Made by a program: the position numbers and the translations under genes. The notes beneath the pieces are model-generated. The model was not told the origin of the DNA. It ran no database searches and saw only the letters and a list, made by a program, of their open reading frames with translations. From an uncultured Pseudomonadota bacterium (GTDB lineage: Bacteria; Pseudomonadota; Alphaproteobacteria; RF32; CAG-239): a stretch of 64,000 nucleotides of DNA. Location: assembly GCA_949295915.1 (NCBI GenBank), contig CASFNB010000001.1:101565-165564 (forward strand), given 5' to 3'. This document shows, one piece after another, positions 35,341 through 44,991 of the stretch (position 1 is the first letter of the stretch; each line of letters starts with the position of its first letter).

Positions 35341-37371
35341 TTATATTCCGTTACTATTTTCTATTATTTTTTTCTGCAAAGCAGGGTTAAATTTGGAAGA
35401 TTTTTTATCGTGCGGACGAAAAGACTTCCCTTCTTTTGATTTATTGTCAGAACGGAATTTTCCGTCACGATTAGGTCTTTCAGAAGATTTATCGGATGAG
35501 CCTTTGACGGCATCACCAGAACGAGAATACCCTGTTTTTTCCTTATTTAGCTTATCCATACGTCCTTTAACATGATCTGTCGGACGCGGTAATTTTTCTT
35601 TTAATTTAGCTTTTAAGTCTTCCGGTAAATCAGTCAATTCTGAAAGTTTGGGGCGATTAACCATTTTAACTTCAGGGTCATTCAAGCAGGCAAGCATTAA
35701 TTTTGCTTTGAAAATGCTGCTTTTGATGTCACCGAAACAAATGTCCGTTCCGTTTTTCTTAGCTTGAGCCACTATTGCGGCAAAAACCTCATCTGAGGGA
35801 ATTTTTCCTTTATGGCCCTTGACCACAACATCATTTTCTTTACGATAAGTGATGTCGGCATCAAACTCATCAGCTTTGGCTTTTTCGGCATTATCATAAA
35901 CTTTGAAGGATAGAGTAGCTTTTTCTGTAGGTTTATATTCTTGGACGAATTTATTGTTTTTCTTGCCCCAATCTTTCCAGTCAGACAAAGTTTTACCTTG
36001 CCAAGAATTTGATTGATTAAGAGGAATTTGTACTTCTTCCTCAATTTTTTGAGGTTTTTCTTCAGGGGATTCTACAGCTGAGTCATCTTCTCTGTAAGCA
36101 ACATTTTCATTGGCATTATTAGGCTCAATTTCATCAATATTGAGGATAGAATTATCCTGAGGAACTATTCCATCCACATTATTATCAGAATTTTCATTAT
36201 TCTCAACCTGATTAATGATTTCATCGGCAGAAGGAATATCGTTCTGGGCAGAAACATTAGGTTCTTCTTTGCTGATATTATTCTTTTCGGCCGAAATCTC
36301 AGATTCTTTTGCTGTATCTTTTTCGTCGGTTAGTGTTTGACTTTTTTCTTCCTCATCATCTTCTTCTATGAAATTGATAATTGTTTGGTTACGTTTAGGA
36401 GATGATTCTTTTGGTTCTTCCTTAGGATGAGAAGCGTTTTCTACATGTTGAGTTTCGTTAGATTGAGAAGCGACCTCATTTGTTTTTTCTTCTTTTTCTT
36501 GAGAAGTTGTTTCTTTCTTTTTTGCATCAACATTTTCATCTTGAGCCGCCTGAGAGGATTCAATTTCTTTTTTCATTTCGGCAAGTTTTGCTAAAATGGA
36601 TTGAACAGTTTTGCTTTCTGCGGCATCATAACTTTTTATGTAAGTTTCTGCGAGTTGAATTTCCTCCAAATTTATTTTTTGTTTTCCGTCAAGAATATTA
36701 TTAATTCGATAATCAATAATTCTGGCAAAAAAGAGCTCTTCTTCGGTTTTTTGCTTTTGGGGGTGCTCGATATTATATTGTTTGCTTTTATTGTAACGAC
36801 TAAGCAGATATTTCATGGACATTTTGGGAAAACCGTTAAATTCATTTCTGATCGGCTCCCAGTCATTATCATTTATTAATTTGATGGTTTTTCCTTCTCG
36901 CGTCATAAAACGAATAAAGTCAACGATTTTTTGTCTTTGTTCCAAACGAATATGCTCCGTTCCTTCAATCGGGGGCATATCCATTTCATCTTGAATATCA
37001 AGAATATTATCTTTAAAGAGCTTAACGGTTTTGCTATGATCAAAATCAAAATAACGTTCGGAACGAATATACTCTTTTTGAGAAATTTTGTTTTGAGCTT
37101 TTTGAATATCCTCGAGTGAAAAATTATTTAAGGAAAATTTCCACCATTTATCAATATTATCGGCATCACGCTTGGTTAAAGCCAGACGATTTTCTAAAAA
37201 AGCTTTCATTTGTTGAGAAGAATATTTGCCAAATTCTTTGCTTGGTTGCAAAAGGGAAATGGCTGTTCCTTCGCCTTTTTCTCGATCCAAATCTCGAATA
37301 GCCTGATAAATTGCATAAGGCGCTTTTCCAATTAAAGATTTTGCAAAATCATCCATGTTAATATCAGTCAT
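35341..37371 (-). CDS. large acidic unknown protein with basic tail
   Basis: This 676-residue protein has no signal peptide or membrane helix. Residues 1-275 are helical with aromatic-rich segments (KYSSQQMKAFLENRLAL; NDNDWEPIRNEFNGFPKMSM). Residues about 280-460 are acidic, disordered and low in complexity (EEDDEEE). Residues about 465-600 form a small folded domain with strands and helices (ATLSFKVYDNAEKAKADEF; DEVFAAIVAQAKKNGTDICF), vaguely like polyvalent-protein-associated domains, but I cannot confirm this. The last 75 residues are strongly basic (RPNRDGKFRSDNKSKEG), suggesting nucleic-acid or polyanion binding. It lies 11 nt after 37383 and forms a two-gene unit. Confidence 0.8.
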   Translation of the reverse strand: MTDINMDDFAKSLIGKAPYAIYQAIRDLDREKGEGTAISLLQPSKEFGKYSSQQMKAFLENRLALTKRDADNIDKWWKFSLNNFSLEDIQKAQNKISQKEYIRSERYFDFDHSKTVKLFKDNILDIQDEMDMPPIEGTEHIRLEQRQKIVDFIRFMTREGKTIKLINDNDWEPIRNEFNGFPKMSMKYLLSRYNKSKQYNIEHPQKQKTEEELFFARIIDYRINNILDGKQKINLEEIQLAETYIKSYDAAESKTVQSILAKLAEMKKEIESSQAAQDENVDAKKKETTSQEKEEKTNEVASQSNETQHVENASHPKEEPKESSPKRNQTIINFIEEDDEEEKSQTLTDEKDTAKESEISAEKNNISKEEPNVSAQNDIPSADEIINQVENNENSDNNVDGIVPQDNSILNIDEIEPNNANENVAYREDDSAVESPEEKPQKIEEEVQIPLNQSNSWQGKTLSDWKDWGKKNNKFVQEYKPTEKATLSFKVYDNAEKAKADEFDADITYRKENDVVVKGHKGKIPSDEVFAAIVAQAKKNGTDICFGDIKSSIFKAKLMLACLNDPEVKMVNRPKLSELTDLPEDLKAKLKEKLPRPTDHVKGRMDKLNKEKTGYSRSGDAVKGSSDKSSERPNRDGKFRSDNKSKEGKSFRPHDKKSSKFNPALQKKIIENSNGI

Positions 37372-37382
37372 GGTTTTATATC

Positions 37383-40300
37383 CTATCTACTTTCACTATT
37401 GTTTTGACGAGCATAATTTTTAGCCAATTCTTCCATATTTTTATGAGCATCTTTTCCTTTGCCTTGGATAGAAGATTGTTCAAGAGGTTTGCCATCAACC
37501 AGATATTGGTTCAAATCGATAATATCAACATCACTGTTTGGTTTATTATAATATTTTTTCATATCCGGATTAAGAGCAATGTCTCTGGAATTATCGGCAA
37601 CATTATCATGTTTATTGATAAAGTGCGGAATATATTTGGTAAAGTGAGACAAGGTAATTTTGTTGGCAAAATTATCTTTGGTCAAATTACTTTGCATCAA
37701 GCTTTGACGCGCTTCCATCACCACGCCGGCTTTATCTCTGGAGTCAGTCATTTGTTTGATGTAATAGTCTTTACGGATTGGTTTGCCGGATTGGGTTGTT
37801 GTCAATTCACTCGGAACGGCATCCATAATGGCTTTATCCAAACGTTCTCTTCTGAGGAGCAAAAATTGCGTCATATTTTGTTCCGGAGCTTGTACTTTGC
37901 GTTCAGCCTCCACACGTTCGCAATATTTATTCCAAGCTTGGTCAGTTCCGTCTGTTTTGGGTTCAACCCCATAAACGATTTTATATTCATCAAGCAGAAG
38001 CTTTTTATTGGGGTCTTCTTTGGGACGCGGAGCTTTTTGTTCCTTTGGTTTTTCCGGAGGTGTCGGAACAAAAGCCGGAACTTCTGCCGGAGGTGTAGGA
38101 TCGGGAGTTTTAGCCGGAATTTTATCTTTACGTAAAATTTTATCAAAGAAGCTTCCGATTCTTTCTTTCAGTGATTTTTTCGGTCGATTTGTTACAATAC
38201 CAACCATACCGACACCTAAATCAGTTTCATTTCGAACCATGGCATAATCTTGAACGACATCATCGATAACGGTATCAATAATTTTTTGTTTGAACACGCC
38301 GTCATGGTCGGCATAAGTTGTATATTGAGAACCTTTGTCAGAATGAACAGCCGCCCCGTTGGCGTCAACCTCAGCGTTGTAACTCAAAACACCGTCATCT
38401 TGGTGAGGATTACTAGCCACATGTCCGACTTGGTTAATGCTGCTGATATGCTTATCAATCTGTTCAAAAGCTTTGATAGAGTCTTCGGTAATGGTAACGC
38501 CGTCACCATGAACACTTCCGGCCAAGGTGTTGACACTATCTTGAGAAACACCAGTAGTTTGGCTCCATTCGGCACCCAAAACTTTGTGGTTGGCATTGGA
38601 ATGAATATCCGGACCGTCTTGAACGTGCAACAAGTTGTTATCGGCGGTTAAGGCACCGGCATCATGAGCGGCGAGCAAGTAGCGATACGGGTTGATATCG
38701 GTTCCGTGTTCGGCATTATAAGCATTAATAGCATCCACACGCTGTTGCAACAAGTCTGGATTTTCATTATACCAAGAGCCCAAAATTCTCTGAGCATTTT
38801 CCACTACGCCGTCTTTATAAACGGTAACAACTTCGCTCTTAACGGTTTCATCAATATGTTCACCGATGTTTGCTTTATGTTGGAAAATGCTGTTATCAGG
38901 ATGAGCCTGGTTAAATAGGTTAATCAATCCGTTAGCAGCTTCACGTCCCATAAAACCGGCAACAACGTTAGTTGCAGTTTGTGCCACTGCCCATCCGGCA
39001 GATTCTGCTGTGCTTAATCCGGCTTTTTTAGAGTCTTGATAGTTGGTAACAATGCCCGAGGCGGAACCGATAGCCAAAGAAGCATAACCGAGAGCGGCGG
39101 CGACGCCTGGGTTACCGGTTGCGGCAAAACCAAGCGCTGCAGCACCCAAGACCGTGGTGGTCAAGGAGACTAAATTGCGCGGTTCTTTTATAAATTGGCG
39201 GAATCCGGTATTCTTACCTTCTTTTTTACGCTCTTGGCTCCAATGACGATAATTGCGAATAGCCATACAGACGGCAAGAGTTGTACCGATAGCCGCACCG
39301 GCAACTTTGTTCATACCGCCGGTTGCCGCCGTAAGAGAGGCATCGGAAGCAGCTATGGTTCCGACAGTTGTGATAGCACCGGATACCAATAATGCAGACA
39401 ATCCTCCCATAGCCGTACGTCTGAGCATTTCTTTGCGAATTTGTTTTTTATCAACTTTGACTTCAGTGCGGTCTTTAGCGCGTTTATCATATTTATCCAC
39501 ACCGTCAATAACCTTCATGGCAATGGCTTTGTCGCGACCGACTTTTTGCGCAATACGATTAGCTAAACCGGCAGTATCATTAACGGCGGCATCTAAGGCG
39601 CTCTCATAACCTTGATGTGATATGGTCATAGGTTTGTCAATGTTACGTAAATCTCTTAAGAAGTCAGCCAAATATTGCTTGTTTGTAAATTGGTCTTTTT
39701 TCTCTTCCGCGCCTTGTACGGTTTTGTCGGCAACATGAAAAGCATATAAGGTGTTGGGCAAAATTTCGCTGATACCGTCTTGGATTTGCTGTTTATCTGG
39801 TTTTTGAGCCGCTGTTAAGTTTTGAGCAATATAGTTTTGTTTTGTAAAGTTAACAACAGCTTCAAGTTTGGAACCTTTGGCAATTTTATATCCTTTTTGC
39901 CACATATCATGATGTTGACCTTGTTCATCCACAAATTGAGGTTCAACCTGACCTTTTTCATCCAAGAACTTGAAGTTGGAAACCAGAGCATAAGCTTCAT
40001 CATTAAGTTCAATATCTGCGACATCTTTTTGCAGTTCGTCATATCTTTGGCTTAATTTTTCAGCATCTTTTTCGGTAATATTTTCAATATTCCAATCACT
40101 GTCATATTCTTTAATCATCGGCTCAAGAATTTGTGAGCGGACGGTAGACATATTTTGGGTAACGGCTTGCGAATTTGGGTTATTGCCGAGATATTTTGAA
40201 CGGGCATCAAACATAACGTTGTAGCCTTCATAAGTGTCGGCAATATTAGTTACATCGGCAAAGAACAATCCTTCACCGCGAGCGGCTTGGCTTGTCAAAT

Positions 40301-41201
40301 CATCGATTCGTTCTTCCAATTTGCTAATATCGGCTTTTTCGGCAGAAACGTTGGCATTTGGATCATTTTGCAGAATAGCGGCCACTTCTTGCTGTTTTTT
40401 ATCATAGAGTTGCCCGAGCATTTTGGGTGGAGTTAGCAAAAACAGCTTTTGATTATGGAGCATTTTGTCGGCCACGGTATCTTCGAAAGCTTTTGTTTCG
40501 TCTTTGGAAAGAGCACGAAGTTTACCCAATTCTTCAATAGCATTTTCGGGAGATTTTATACCGTTATTGTAAGATTCTTCGGAAATATATTGCAAATCTT
40601 TCAAGGCTTCCAATTTAATGGTATCGAACATAAATTCATTCGTATCGGAATCCGCGCTTCTGACGCGATATTCATCCATGGGGCGTTCTGGTTGTCTTGC
40701 AATATTATCTTGGACTTGCCCTTCTTCAACTATTTCAATATTATTTTCCAAATCGTCGGTGGCAACGTTTGAGGTGTTTTGATTAACGTCATCTAAAGTA
40801 TTTTCATCAACTTTAATTTTATTTTGCGGAGAAATTGTTTTTTTATTGGCTCTATGATTTTTTATATCTTCTAAAGAAAATTCCGGATGCTCATTCATGG
40901 TTTTACTTAAAGCCAAAATAAAGGTAAGATTTTCTGGGGAGAGTTCTGCATTTTTGTCGCCGAAATATAATTCTTTGAGTTCGTCTTCATATTCGTATGG
41001 ATTAGAAAGAATATAATCATCAAGTCCGTCAAAATCACCGTCAGCATTAACTAAATCATTTTCCAAACTGCGAAATTTATAAAGCAGAGCTTCAGATTCG
41101 AAGGGCGGAATTTCATCAAAATTATTGTATCCGTATTCAGACTTAATAAATTCAAGAAACTTTTGGTCGGTTCTGATATTGTTCATGTTGTATTTAGCCA
41201 T
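37383..41201 (-). CDS. giant protein (1272 residues) with central membrane segments
   Basis: The start at 41201 (MAKYNMNNIRTDQKFLEF) has GGAG upstream; an earlier ATG has no such site. There is no signal peptide. Residues 1-620 are polar and helical. Residues about 635-800 hold four or five hydrophobic, Ala/Gly-rich helices (GGLSALLVSGAITTVGTIAA; LVSLTTTVLGAAALGFAATG; VAAALGYASLAIGSASGIV). After this come a polar domain (about 810-1030), a proline-rich linker (KTPDPTPPAEVPAFVPTPPE), and a helical C-terminal domain. No known family, catalytic motif or secretion signal is recognised. Together with 35341 it splits dnaK from dnaJ. A membrane-associated scaffold or a secreted effector are possibilities only. 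Confidence 0.8.
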   Translation of the reverse strand: MAKYNMNNIRTDQKFLEFIKSEYGYNNFDEIPPFESEALLYKFRSLENDLVNADGDFDGLDDYILSNPYEYEDELKELYFGDKNAELSPENLTFILALSKTMNEHPEFSLEDIKNHRANKKTISPQNKIKVDENTLDDVNQNTSNVATDDLENNIEIVEEGQVQDNIARQPERPMDEYRVRSADSDTNEFMFDTIKLEALKDLQYISEESYNNGIKSPENAIEELGKLRALSKDETKAFEDTVADKMLHNQKLFLLTPPKMLGQLYDKKQQEVAAILQNDPNANVSAEKADISKLEERIDDLTSQAARGEGLFFADVTNIADTYEGYNVMFDARSKYLGNNPNSQAVTQNMSTVRSQILEPMIKEYDSDWNIENITEKDAEKLSQRYDELQKDVADIELNDEAYALVSNFKFLDEKGQVEPQFVDEQGQHHDMWQKGYKIAKGSKLEAVVNFTKQNYIAQNLTAAQKPDKQQIQDGISEILPNTLYAFHVADKTVQGAEEKKDQFTNKQYLADFLRDLRNIDKPMTISHQGYESALDAAVNDTAGLANRIAQKVGRDKAIAMKVIDGVDKYDKRAKDRTEVKVDKKQIRKEMLRRTAMGGLSALLVSGAITTVGTIAASDASLTAATGGMNKVAGAAIGTTLAVCMAIRNYRHWSQERKKEGKNTGFRQFIKEPRNLVSLTTTVLGAAALGFAATGNPGVAAALGYASLAIGSASGIVTNYQDSKKAGLSTAESAGWAVAQTATNVVAGFMGREAANGLINLFNQAHPDNSIFQHKANIGEHIDETVKSEVVTVYKDGVVENAQRILGSWYNENPDLLQQRVDAINAYNAEHGTDINPYRYLLAAHDAGALTADNNLLHVQDGPDIHSNANHKVLGAEWSQTTGVSQDSVNTLAGSVHGDGVTITEDSIKAFEQIDKHISSINQVGHVASNPHQDDGVLSYNAEVDANGAAVHSDKGSQYTTYADHDGVFKQKIIDTVIDDVVQDYAMVRNETDLGVGMVGIVTNRPKKSLKERIGSFFDKILRKDKIPAKTPDPTPPAEVPAFVPTPPEKPKEQKAPRPKEDPNKKLLLDEYKIVYGVEPKTDGTDQAWNKYCERVEAERKVQAPEQNMTQFLLLRRERLDKAIMDAVPSELTTTQSGKPIRKDYYIKQMTDSRDKAGVVMEARQSLMQSNLTKDNFANKITLSHFTKYIPHFINKHDNVADNSRDIALNPDMKKYYNKPNSDVDIIDLNQYLVDGKPLEQSSIQGKGKDAHKNMEELAKNYARQNNSESR

Positions 41202-41402
41202 GTTCGTTCTCCGAATCCTATTAATACTTAAATAAACCATAGCACAATTTTTGTTTTTTGACAAACGTTTTGTCTATAAAGTTTATGTTTTAATGAAAAT
41301 GTAACAGAAATTACTTAATTTTTATATAAAAAGCTTGCTTTCAAAAAATAAAAAACCTAAATAAGGGATAAATCCCAAAAAAACAAAGTAAAAGTGAAAA
41401 AA

Positions 41403-42557
41403 ATGAGTACGGAAGCAGACTATTACGAATTGTTGGAAGTAACGCACAGTGCGACGGCGGATGAGATAAAAAAATCCTATCGTCGCTTGGCGATGAAATA
41501 TCATCCGGATTTGCACCCCGGAGATAAAGAAGCGGAAATGCACTTCAAAGAGATAAATGAAGCCTATGAAGTTTTAAAAGATTCCCAAAAGCGAGCCGCT
41601 TATGACAGATATGGTCATCAAGCCTTCACGGGAGGAATGAACGGAGCCGGCGGCAATCCGTTCGGCGGCTTTGAGTTTAATTTCGGCTCAGGTGGTTTTT
41701 CCGATGTCTTTTCTGACATTTTTTCCGAATTTATGGGTGGTGGCAGAAGGCAAGCAAATCCCAATGCTCCTGAACGCGGAGCAGATTTGCGCTATAATTT
41801 AACTATAAATTTGGAAGAAGCTTTTACAGGTATCGAAAAAGAAATAAAAATTCCAACGACCAAAGTATGCGAAGCTTGCCACGGACATGGTACGGCAGAT
41901 GGCAAAGAAGCCGATATTTGTGCCAATTGTCATGGAAGCGGTAAAATCAGACGCCAACAAGGTGGTTTCTTCATTGTTGAAACAACTTGTCCGAAATGCG
42001 GCGGAACCGGACGTATAATTAAGGATAAGTGTAAAGCTTGTAAAGGACAAGGTTTCATCGCTAATGAAAAATCCTTAAAAGTAAAAATTCCGGCCGGCAT
42101 AGAAGATGAAACAAGAATGCGTATTGTCGGTGAAGGAGAAGCCGGATTGCGCGGTGGAGAAAACGGCGATTTGTATGTTTTTGTAAATGTCAAAGACCAC
42201 AAACTTTATAGCCGCGAAGGCGGTAACTTATATGCCTCCGTACCGATTTCCATGACCACGGCAGCGCTGGGCGGAAAAATTGAAATTCCGGCAATAGATG
42301 GAGAAAAGATAGATTTGGATATATCGGCCGGAACGCAAACCGACCAAGTAGTCAAGATTAAAGGGCAAGGTATGCCGATTATGCGATCAACCGGACGCGG
42401 TGATTTGTTTGTAAAATTGCGTGTTGAAACACCGGTTAATTTGACCGATAGGCAAAAAGAATTGCTGCAAGAGTTTCAGGAAATAAGCAAAGAAAATTCT
42501 TGCCAGCCGGAAGCTAAAGGATTTTTTGATAAAATAAAAGATTTGTTTGTGGCATAA
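41403..42557 (+). CDS. dnaJ: molecular chaperone DnaJ (Hsp40)
   Basis: The protein has an N-terminal J domain ([23 protein letters not shown] in KYHPDLHPG), a Gly/Phe-rich region ([17 protein letters not shown]), four zinc-binding repeats ([32 protein letters not shown]) and the C-terminal substrate domains. It delivers unfolded clients to DnaK. I prefer the ATG at 41403; a GTG 9 nt earlier is possible. The J domain wording ELLEV is slightly unusual. It has its own terminator and does not lie in an operon with dnaK. Confidence 0.96.
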   Translation: MSTEADYYELLEVTHSATADEIKKSYRRLAMKYHPDLHPGDKEAEMHFKEINEAYEVLKDSQKRAAYDRYGHQAFTGGMNGAGGNPFGGFEFNFGSGGFSDVFSDIFSEFMGGGRRQANPNAPERGADLRYNLTINLEEAFTGIEKEIKIPTTKVCEACHGHGTADGKEADICANCHGSGKIRRQQGGFFIVETTCPKCGGTGRIIKDKCKACKGQGFIANEKSLKVKIPAGIEDETRMRIVGEGEAGLRGGENGDLYVFVNVKDHKLYSREGGNLYASVPISMTTAALGGKIEIPAIDGEKIDLDISAGTQTDQVVKIKGQGMPIMRSTGRGDLFVKLRVETPVNLTDRQKELLQEFQEISKENSCQPEAKGFFDKIKDLFVA

Positions 42558-42563
42558 AGATAA

Positions 42564-42598
42564 AAAGCGCTGATAAAAAATCAGCGCTTTAATTTTTT
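42564..42598 (+). terminator. dnaJ intrinsic terminator
   Basis: AAAGCGCTGA (42564-42573) pairs perfectly with TCAGCGCTTT (42581-42590), followed by a T tract. Confidence 0.9.
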
Positions 42599-42609
42599 AG
42601 AGAGGTACA

Positions 42610-42710
42610 GAAGTTTTGCCAAGAAATAAAGAGAGCAACACGGTATCTAGGCAATCTAACTGATGCGGTCAAGCTGGTTCCAGCTTGCCAGAAGGAACCT
42701 TGGTTCGAAG
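42610..42710. repeat. palindromic repeat module, copy B
   Basis: This stretch shares AGAGCAACACGGT with 31230 and then GATGCGGTCAAGCTGG with the other copies. It holds two perfect short palindromes, CAAGCTGG-TT-CCAGCTTG (42670-42687) and GAACC-TT-GGTTC (42695-42706), just beyond the 3-prime end of tRNA-Arg. Confidence 0.7.
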
Positions 42711-42768
42711 CCCGCATGAATAAATATAAAAAAAAGAGTTCTCAGCAACAAGCCAAGAACTCGAAAAC

Positions 42769-42845
42769 TGGCGCGCTCGGCGGGATTCGAACTCACAACC
42801 TTCTGATCCGTAGTCAGATGCTCTATCCAATTGAGCTACGAGCGC
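42769..42845 (-). tRNA. tRNA-Arg (anticodon ACG)
   Basis: On the minus strand the 77-nt sequence folds as a tRNA. The acceptor GCGCTCG pairs with CGAGCGC, the D arm has AGCTCAATTGGATAGAGC, the anticodon loop reads CTACGGA in a CTGA/TCAG stem, and the T loop is TTCGAAT. The anticodon is ACG (read as ICG), and CCA is encoded. It decodes CGU, CGC and CGA. Confidence 0.96.
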
Positions 42846-43074
42846 ATCGCATTAACAAGAGACTTAATACAGCCATTTATTTTTTTTTGCAAGCAAAATT
42901 TTTATAAATTTAAAAGAATTTTAATCTATTTTTTCTATTCTGCACACGACAAAGAATTATATTCAGCTTATGATATTGATTTATGCCTTGTTTTTTTGAT
43001 AAAAAATCTTTACAAAGAAGAATAAAGGTGTAAATAAAAATTATGGGCAACTTTTATAAAAGGTACTTGTTTAG

Positions 43075-44190
43075 ATGAAAAATATTGCAATAAAATTATC
43101 ACTAGCTTCCCTGTCAATTTTGACATTTGGAGGATGTTCATATTCATCGGATGCACTTTTCCCGTCATTAGTCGGTGTCGATTCTGCACAAGAAGTTCCT
43201 GTTGTTAATACAGAAGAAGTAAAAAGCGGCGATATACCGGAGTTGGGAACAACCAATTTTCAACCGTTGGAAATTTCGCAAGGGGGCAATACAGGCACTT
43301 TTGTCGGACAAAAAGTTATCACCTTTAGAAACGAGTTAGCTCAATTACAAGAATCAATTCGCAAACATAATGAAGAATTGCAAAAGATTCGAGCTTCCGT
43401 TATTAACAATGCTTTGCAATATCATAAGTTAATTGGTACAATAGAAGCCAAATTACAAGTTGGTACCACACCGGGCAATCCGCAAATGTTTGGTATGTTG
43501 CAAGGAGCTCAAAACAACATACAAGTTATGAATGCCAATACCATTGCCTTAAACCAATTGGCAACCAGAATTGCATCAGATGCTGCAATGACCAATTATT
43601 TATTAGATTCTATTCGAGCCGCATATAGTGTATCTGGTGCCGTAGATGAAGATCACCGTCAATTGCGCATTTTGGAAAATGAAACCAACCAAACATCCAT
43701 TCTGATTGGTAGTTTATTGCAAGAGGTTAATTCTGATGCCGAGCGTCAATTGCAATATATTGAAACCGCACGCAACTACATTGTTGATTTGAGCTCTGCT
43801 ATCAAAGCCGGAAGTTATGGTATCAGCAATGTTCCTTTGCCGGGAGCCCAATATGCCAATGCGTCAGCCACACAATTTAACGTAAAATCAGCCCAATCAT
43901 CCGGTTCTCCGTTGTTTACAGCCAAGTTCAACAAATCTAACGTAAAATATCAAGATGGATTGAAACAAGCTGTGAGCAGTGCCATTTCCAGAAAACCGGG
44001 TGTAATGTTTGAGGTTGTTGCCGTTTCTCCGATCAGCGGAAATGCTTTGAGCAAAAATTCTGCACAAAACAATGCCACTCAAATTTTTCAAGAAATGGTA
44101 GAAATGGGGGTAGGAGCCGAAAGAATTAGTTTATCATCAAGAACAAGCCCCGCAGCCAATTCTGCAGAAGTTCAAATTTATGTAAAATAA
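43075..44190 (+). CDS. lipoprotein with coiled coil and possible OmpA-like C-terminal fold
   Basis: The 371-residue protein has a signal peptide with the lipobox FGGC at about residue 21. After a linker, residues about 85-240 are helical (LAQLQESIRKHNEELQKIRA; RQLQYIETARNYIVDL). The end (about 285-371) alternates strands and helices in the way of OmpA/MotB domains: KYQDGLKQAVSSAISRKPGV, VVAVSPISG, QIFQEMVEMGVGAERISLSS. The peptidoglycan-binding residues are not convincing, so a tie to the cell wall is only a guess. It is likely in the outer membrane, delivered by LolA. It is followed by a terminator at 44211-44241. Confidence 0.75.
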   Translation: MKNIAIKLSLASLSILTFGGCSYSSDALFPSLVGVDSAQEVPVVNTEEVKSGDIPELGTTNFQPLEISQGGNTGTFVGQKVITFRNELAQLQESIRKHNEELQKIRASVINNALQYHKLIGTIEAKLQVGTTPGNPQMFGMLQGAQNNIQVMNANTIALNQLATRIASDAAMTNYLLDSIRAAYSVSGAVDEDHRQLRILENETNQTSILIGSLLQEVNSDAERQLQYIETARNYIVDLSSAIKAGSYGISNVPLPGAQYANASATQFNVKSAQSSGSPLFTAKFNKSNVKYQDGLKQAVSSAISRKPGVMFEVVAVSPISGNALSKNSAQNNATQIFQEMVEMGVGAERISLSSRTSPAANSAEVQIYVK

Positions 44191-44210
44191 AGAATAAAAA
44201 GAAGGAAAAA

Positions 44211-44241
44211 TGCCCTGCTATGCAAAGCAGGGTATTTTTTT
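44211..44241 (+). terminator. intrinsic terminator after the lipoprotein gene
   Basis: CCCTGC (44213-44218) pairs with GCAGGG (44227-44232), followed by TATTTTTTT. It rules out a longer N terminus for the next gene. Confidence 0.85.
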
Positions 44242-44251
44242 AGGAAGGCAA

Positions 44252-44950
44252 ATGAACATAGAACAAGAATTACAAGCCCAAGCAGATAAAGAAAAAGCCA
44301 AACATTTGTCGCAATTTTTTAAGACAGGTAAAGGGCAATATGCAGAAGGAGATATTTTTTTAGGAATAAATGTTCCGATAATTAAGAGCATTGTTAAAAA
44401 ATATTATAAAGACATGAGTTCGGAAGATATTGCTTTTATGCTACATTCTCCATGGCATGATTATCGTTTTGCCGCTTTGCAGAGTATGGTTTTGCAATAT
44501 GAAAAAGTAGATGAAGATAGGCAAAAAGAATTGGTAGAACTTTACCTGAATAATCTAGAAGGCATTAACAACTGGGATCTGGTTGATTGTTCCGCGCATA
44601 AAATCATCGGAACATGGGCTTATAAAACTCAAGATATAAGTCAAATAATAAAACTTTCCGATTCGCACAATCTTTGGCAAGAGAGAATAGCCGTTGTTGC
44701 AAGTTGGCATTTCATAAAGCAAGGTCAATATGACTTAACCTTAAATTTGGCAAAAAAATTCATCAGTCATAAGCACGATTTAATACATAAAGCGGTAGGC
44801 TGGATGTTAAGAGAAGTAGGCAAACAAGATAAAAAAGTTGCGTGTGATTTTTTGGATATTTATGCTGCCAAATTACCACGTACGAGCTTGCGTTATGCCA
44901 TAGAGAGATTCTCAAAAGAAGAAAGAGAGAAATATATACAAAAAAAATAG
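44252..44950 (+). CDS. AlkD-like DNA alkylation repair protein
   Basis: The start at 44252 (MNIEQELQAQADKEKAKHLS) has AGGAAGG upstream; an earlier frame start runs through a terminator. The 232-residue protein is a HEAT-like helical repeat of the AlkC/AlkD family: YAEGDIFLGINVPIIKSIVK, HSPWHDYRFAALQSMV, NNWDLVDCSAHKIIG and KAVGWMLREVGK. Trp and Asp residues of NWDLVD match those used by AlkD to handle alkylated bases. It would excise N3- or N7-alkylpurines. Confidence 0.9.
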   Translation: MNIEQELQAQADKEKAKHLSQFFKTGKGQYAEGDIFLGINVPIIKSIVKKYYKDMSSEDIAFMLHSPWHDYRFAALQSMVLQYEKVDEDRQKELVELYLNNLEGINNWDLVDCSAHKIIGTWAYKTQDISQIIKLSDSHNLWQERIAVVASWHFIKQGQYDLTLNLAKKFISHKHDLIHKAVGWMLREVGKQDKKVACDFLDIYAAKLPRTSLRYAIERFSKEEREKYIQKK

Positions 44951-44991
44951 GAATAGATTTAACTATTCCTATTTTGTAATAAGAAGATATT

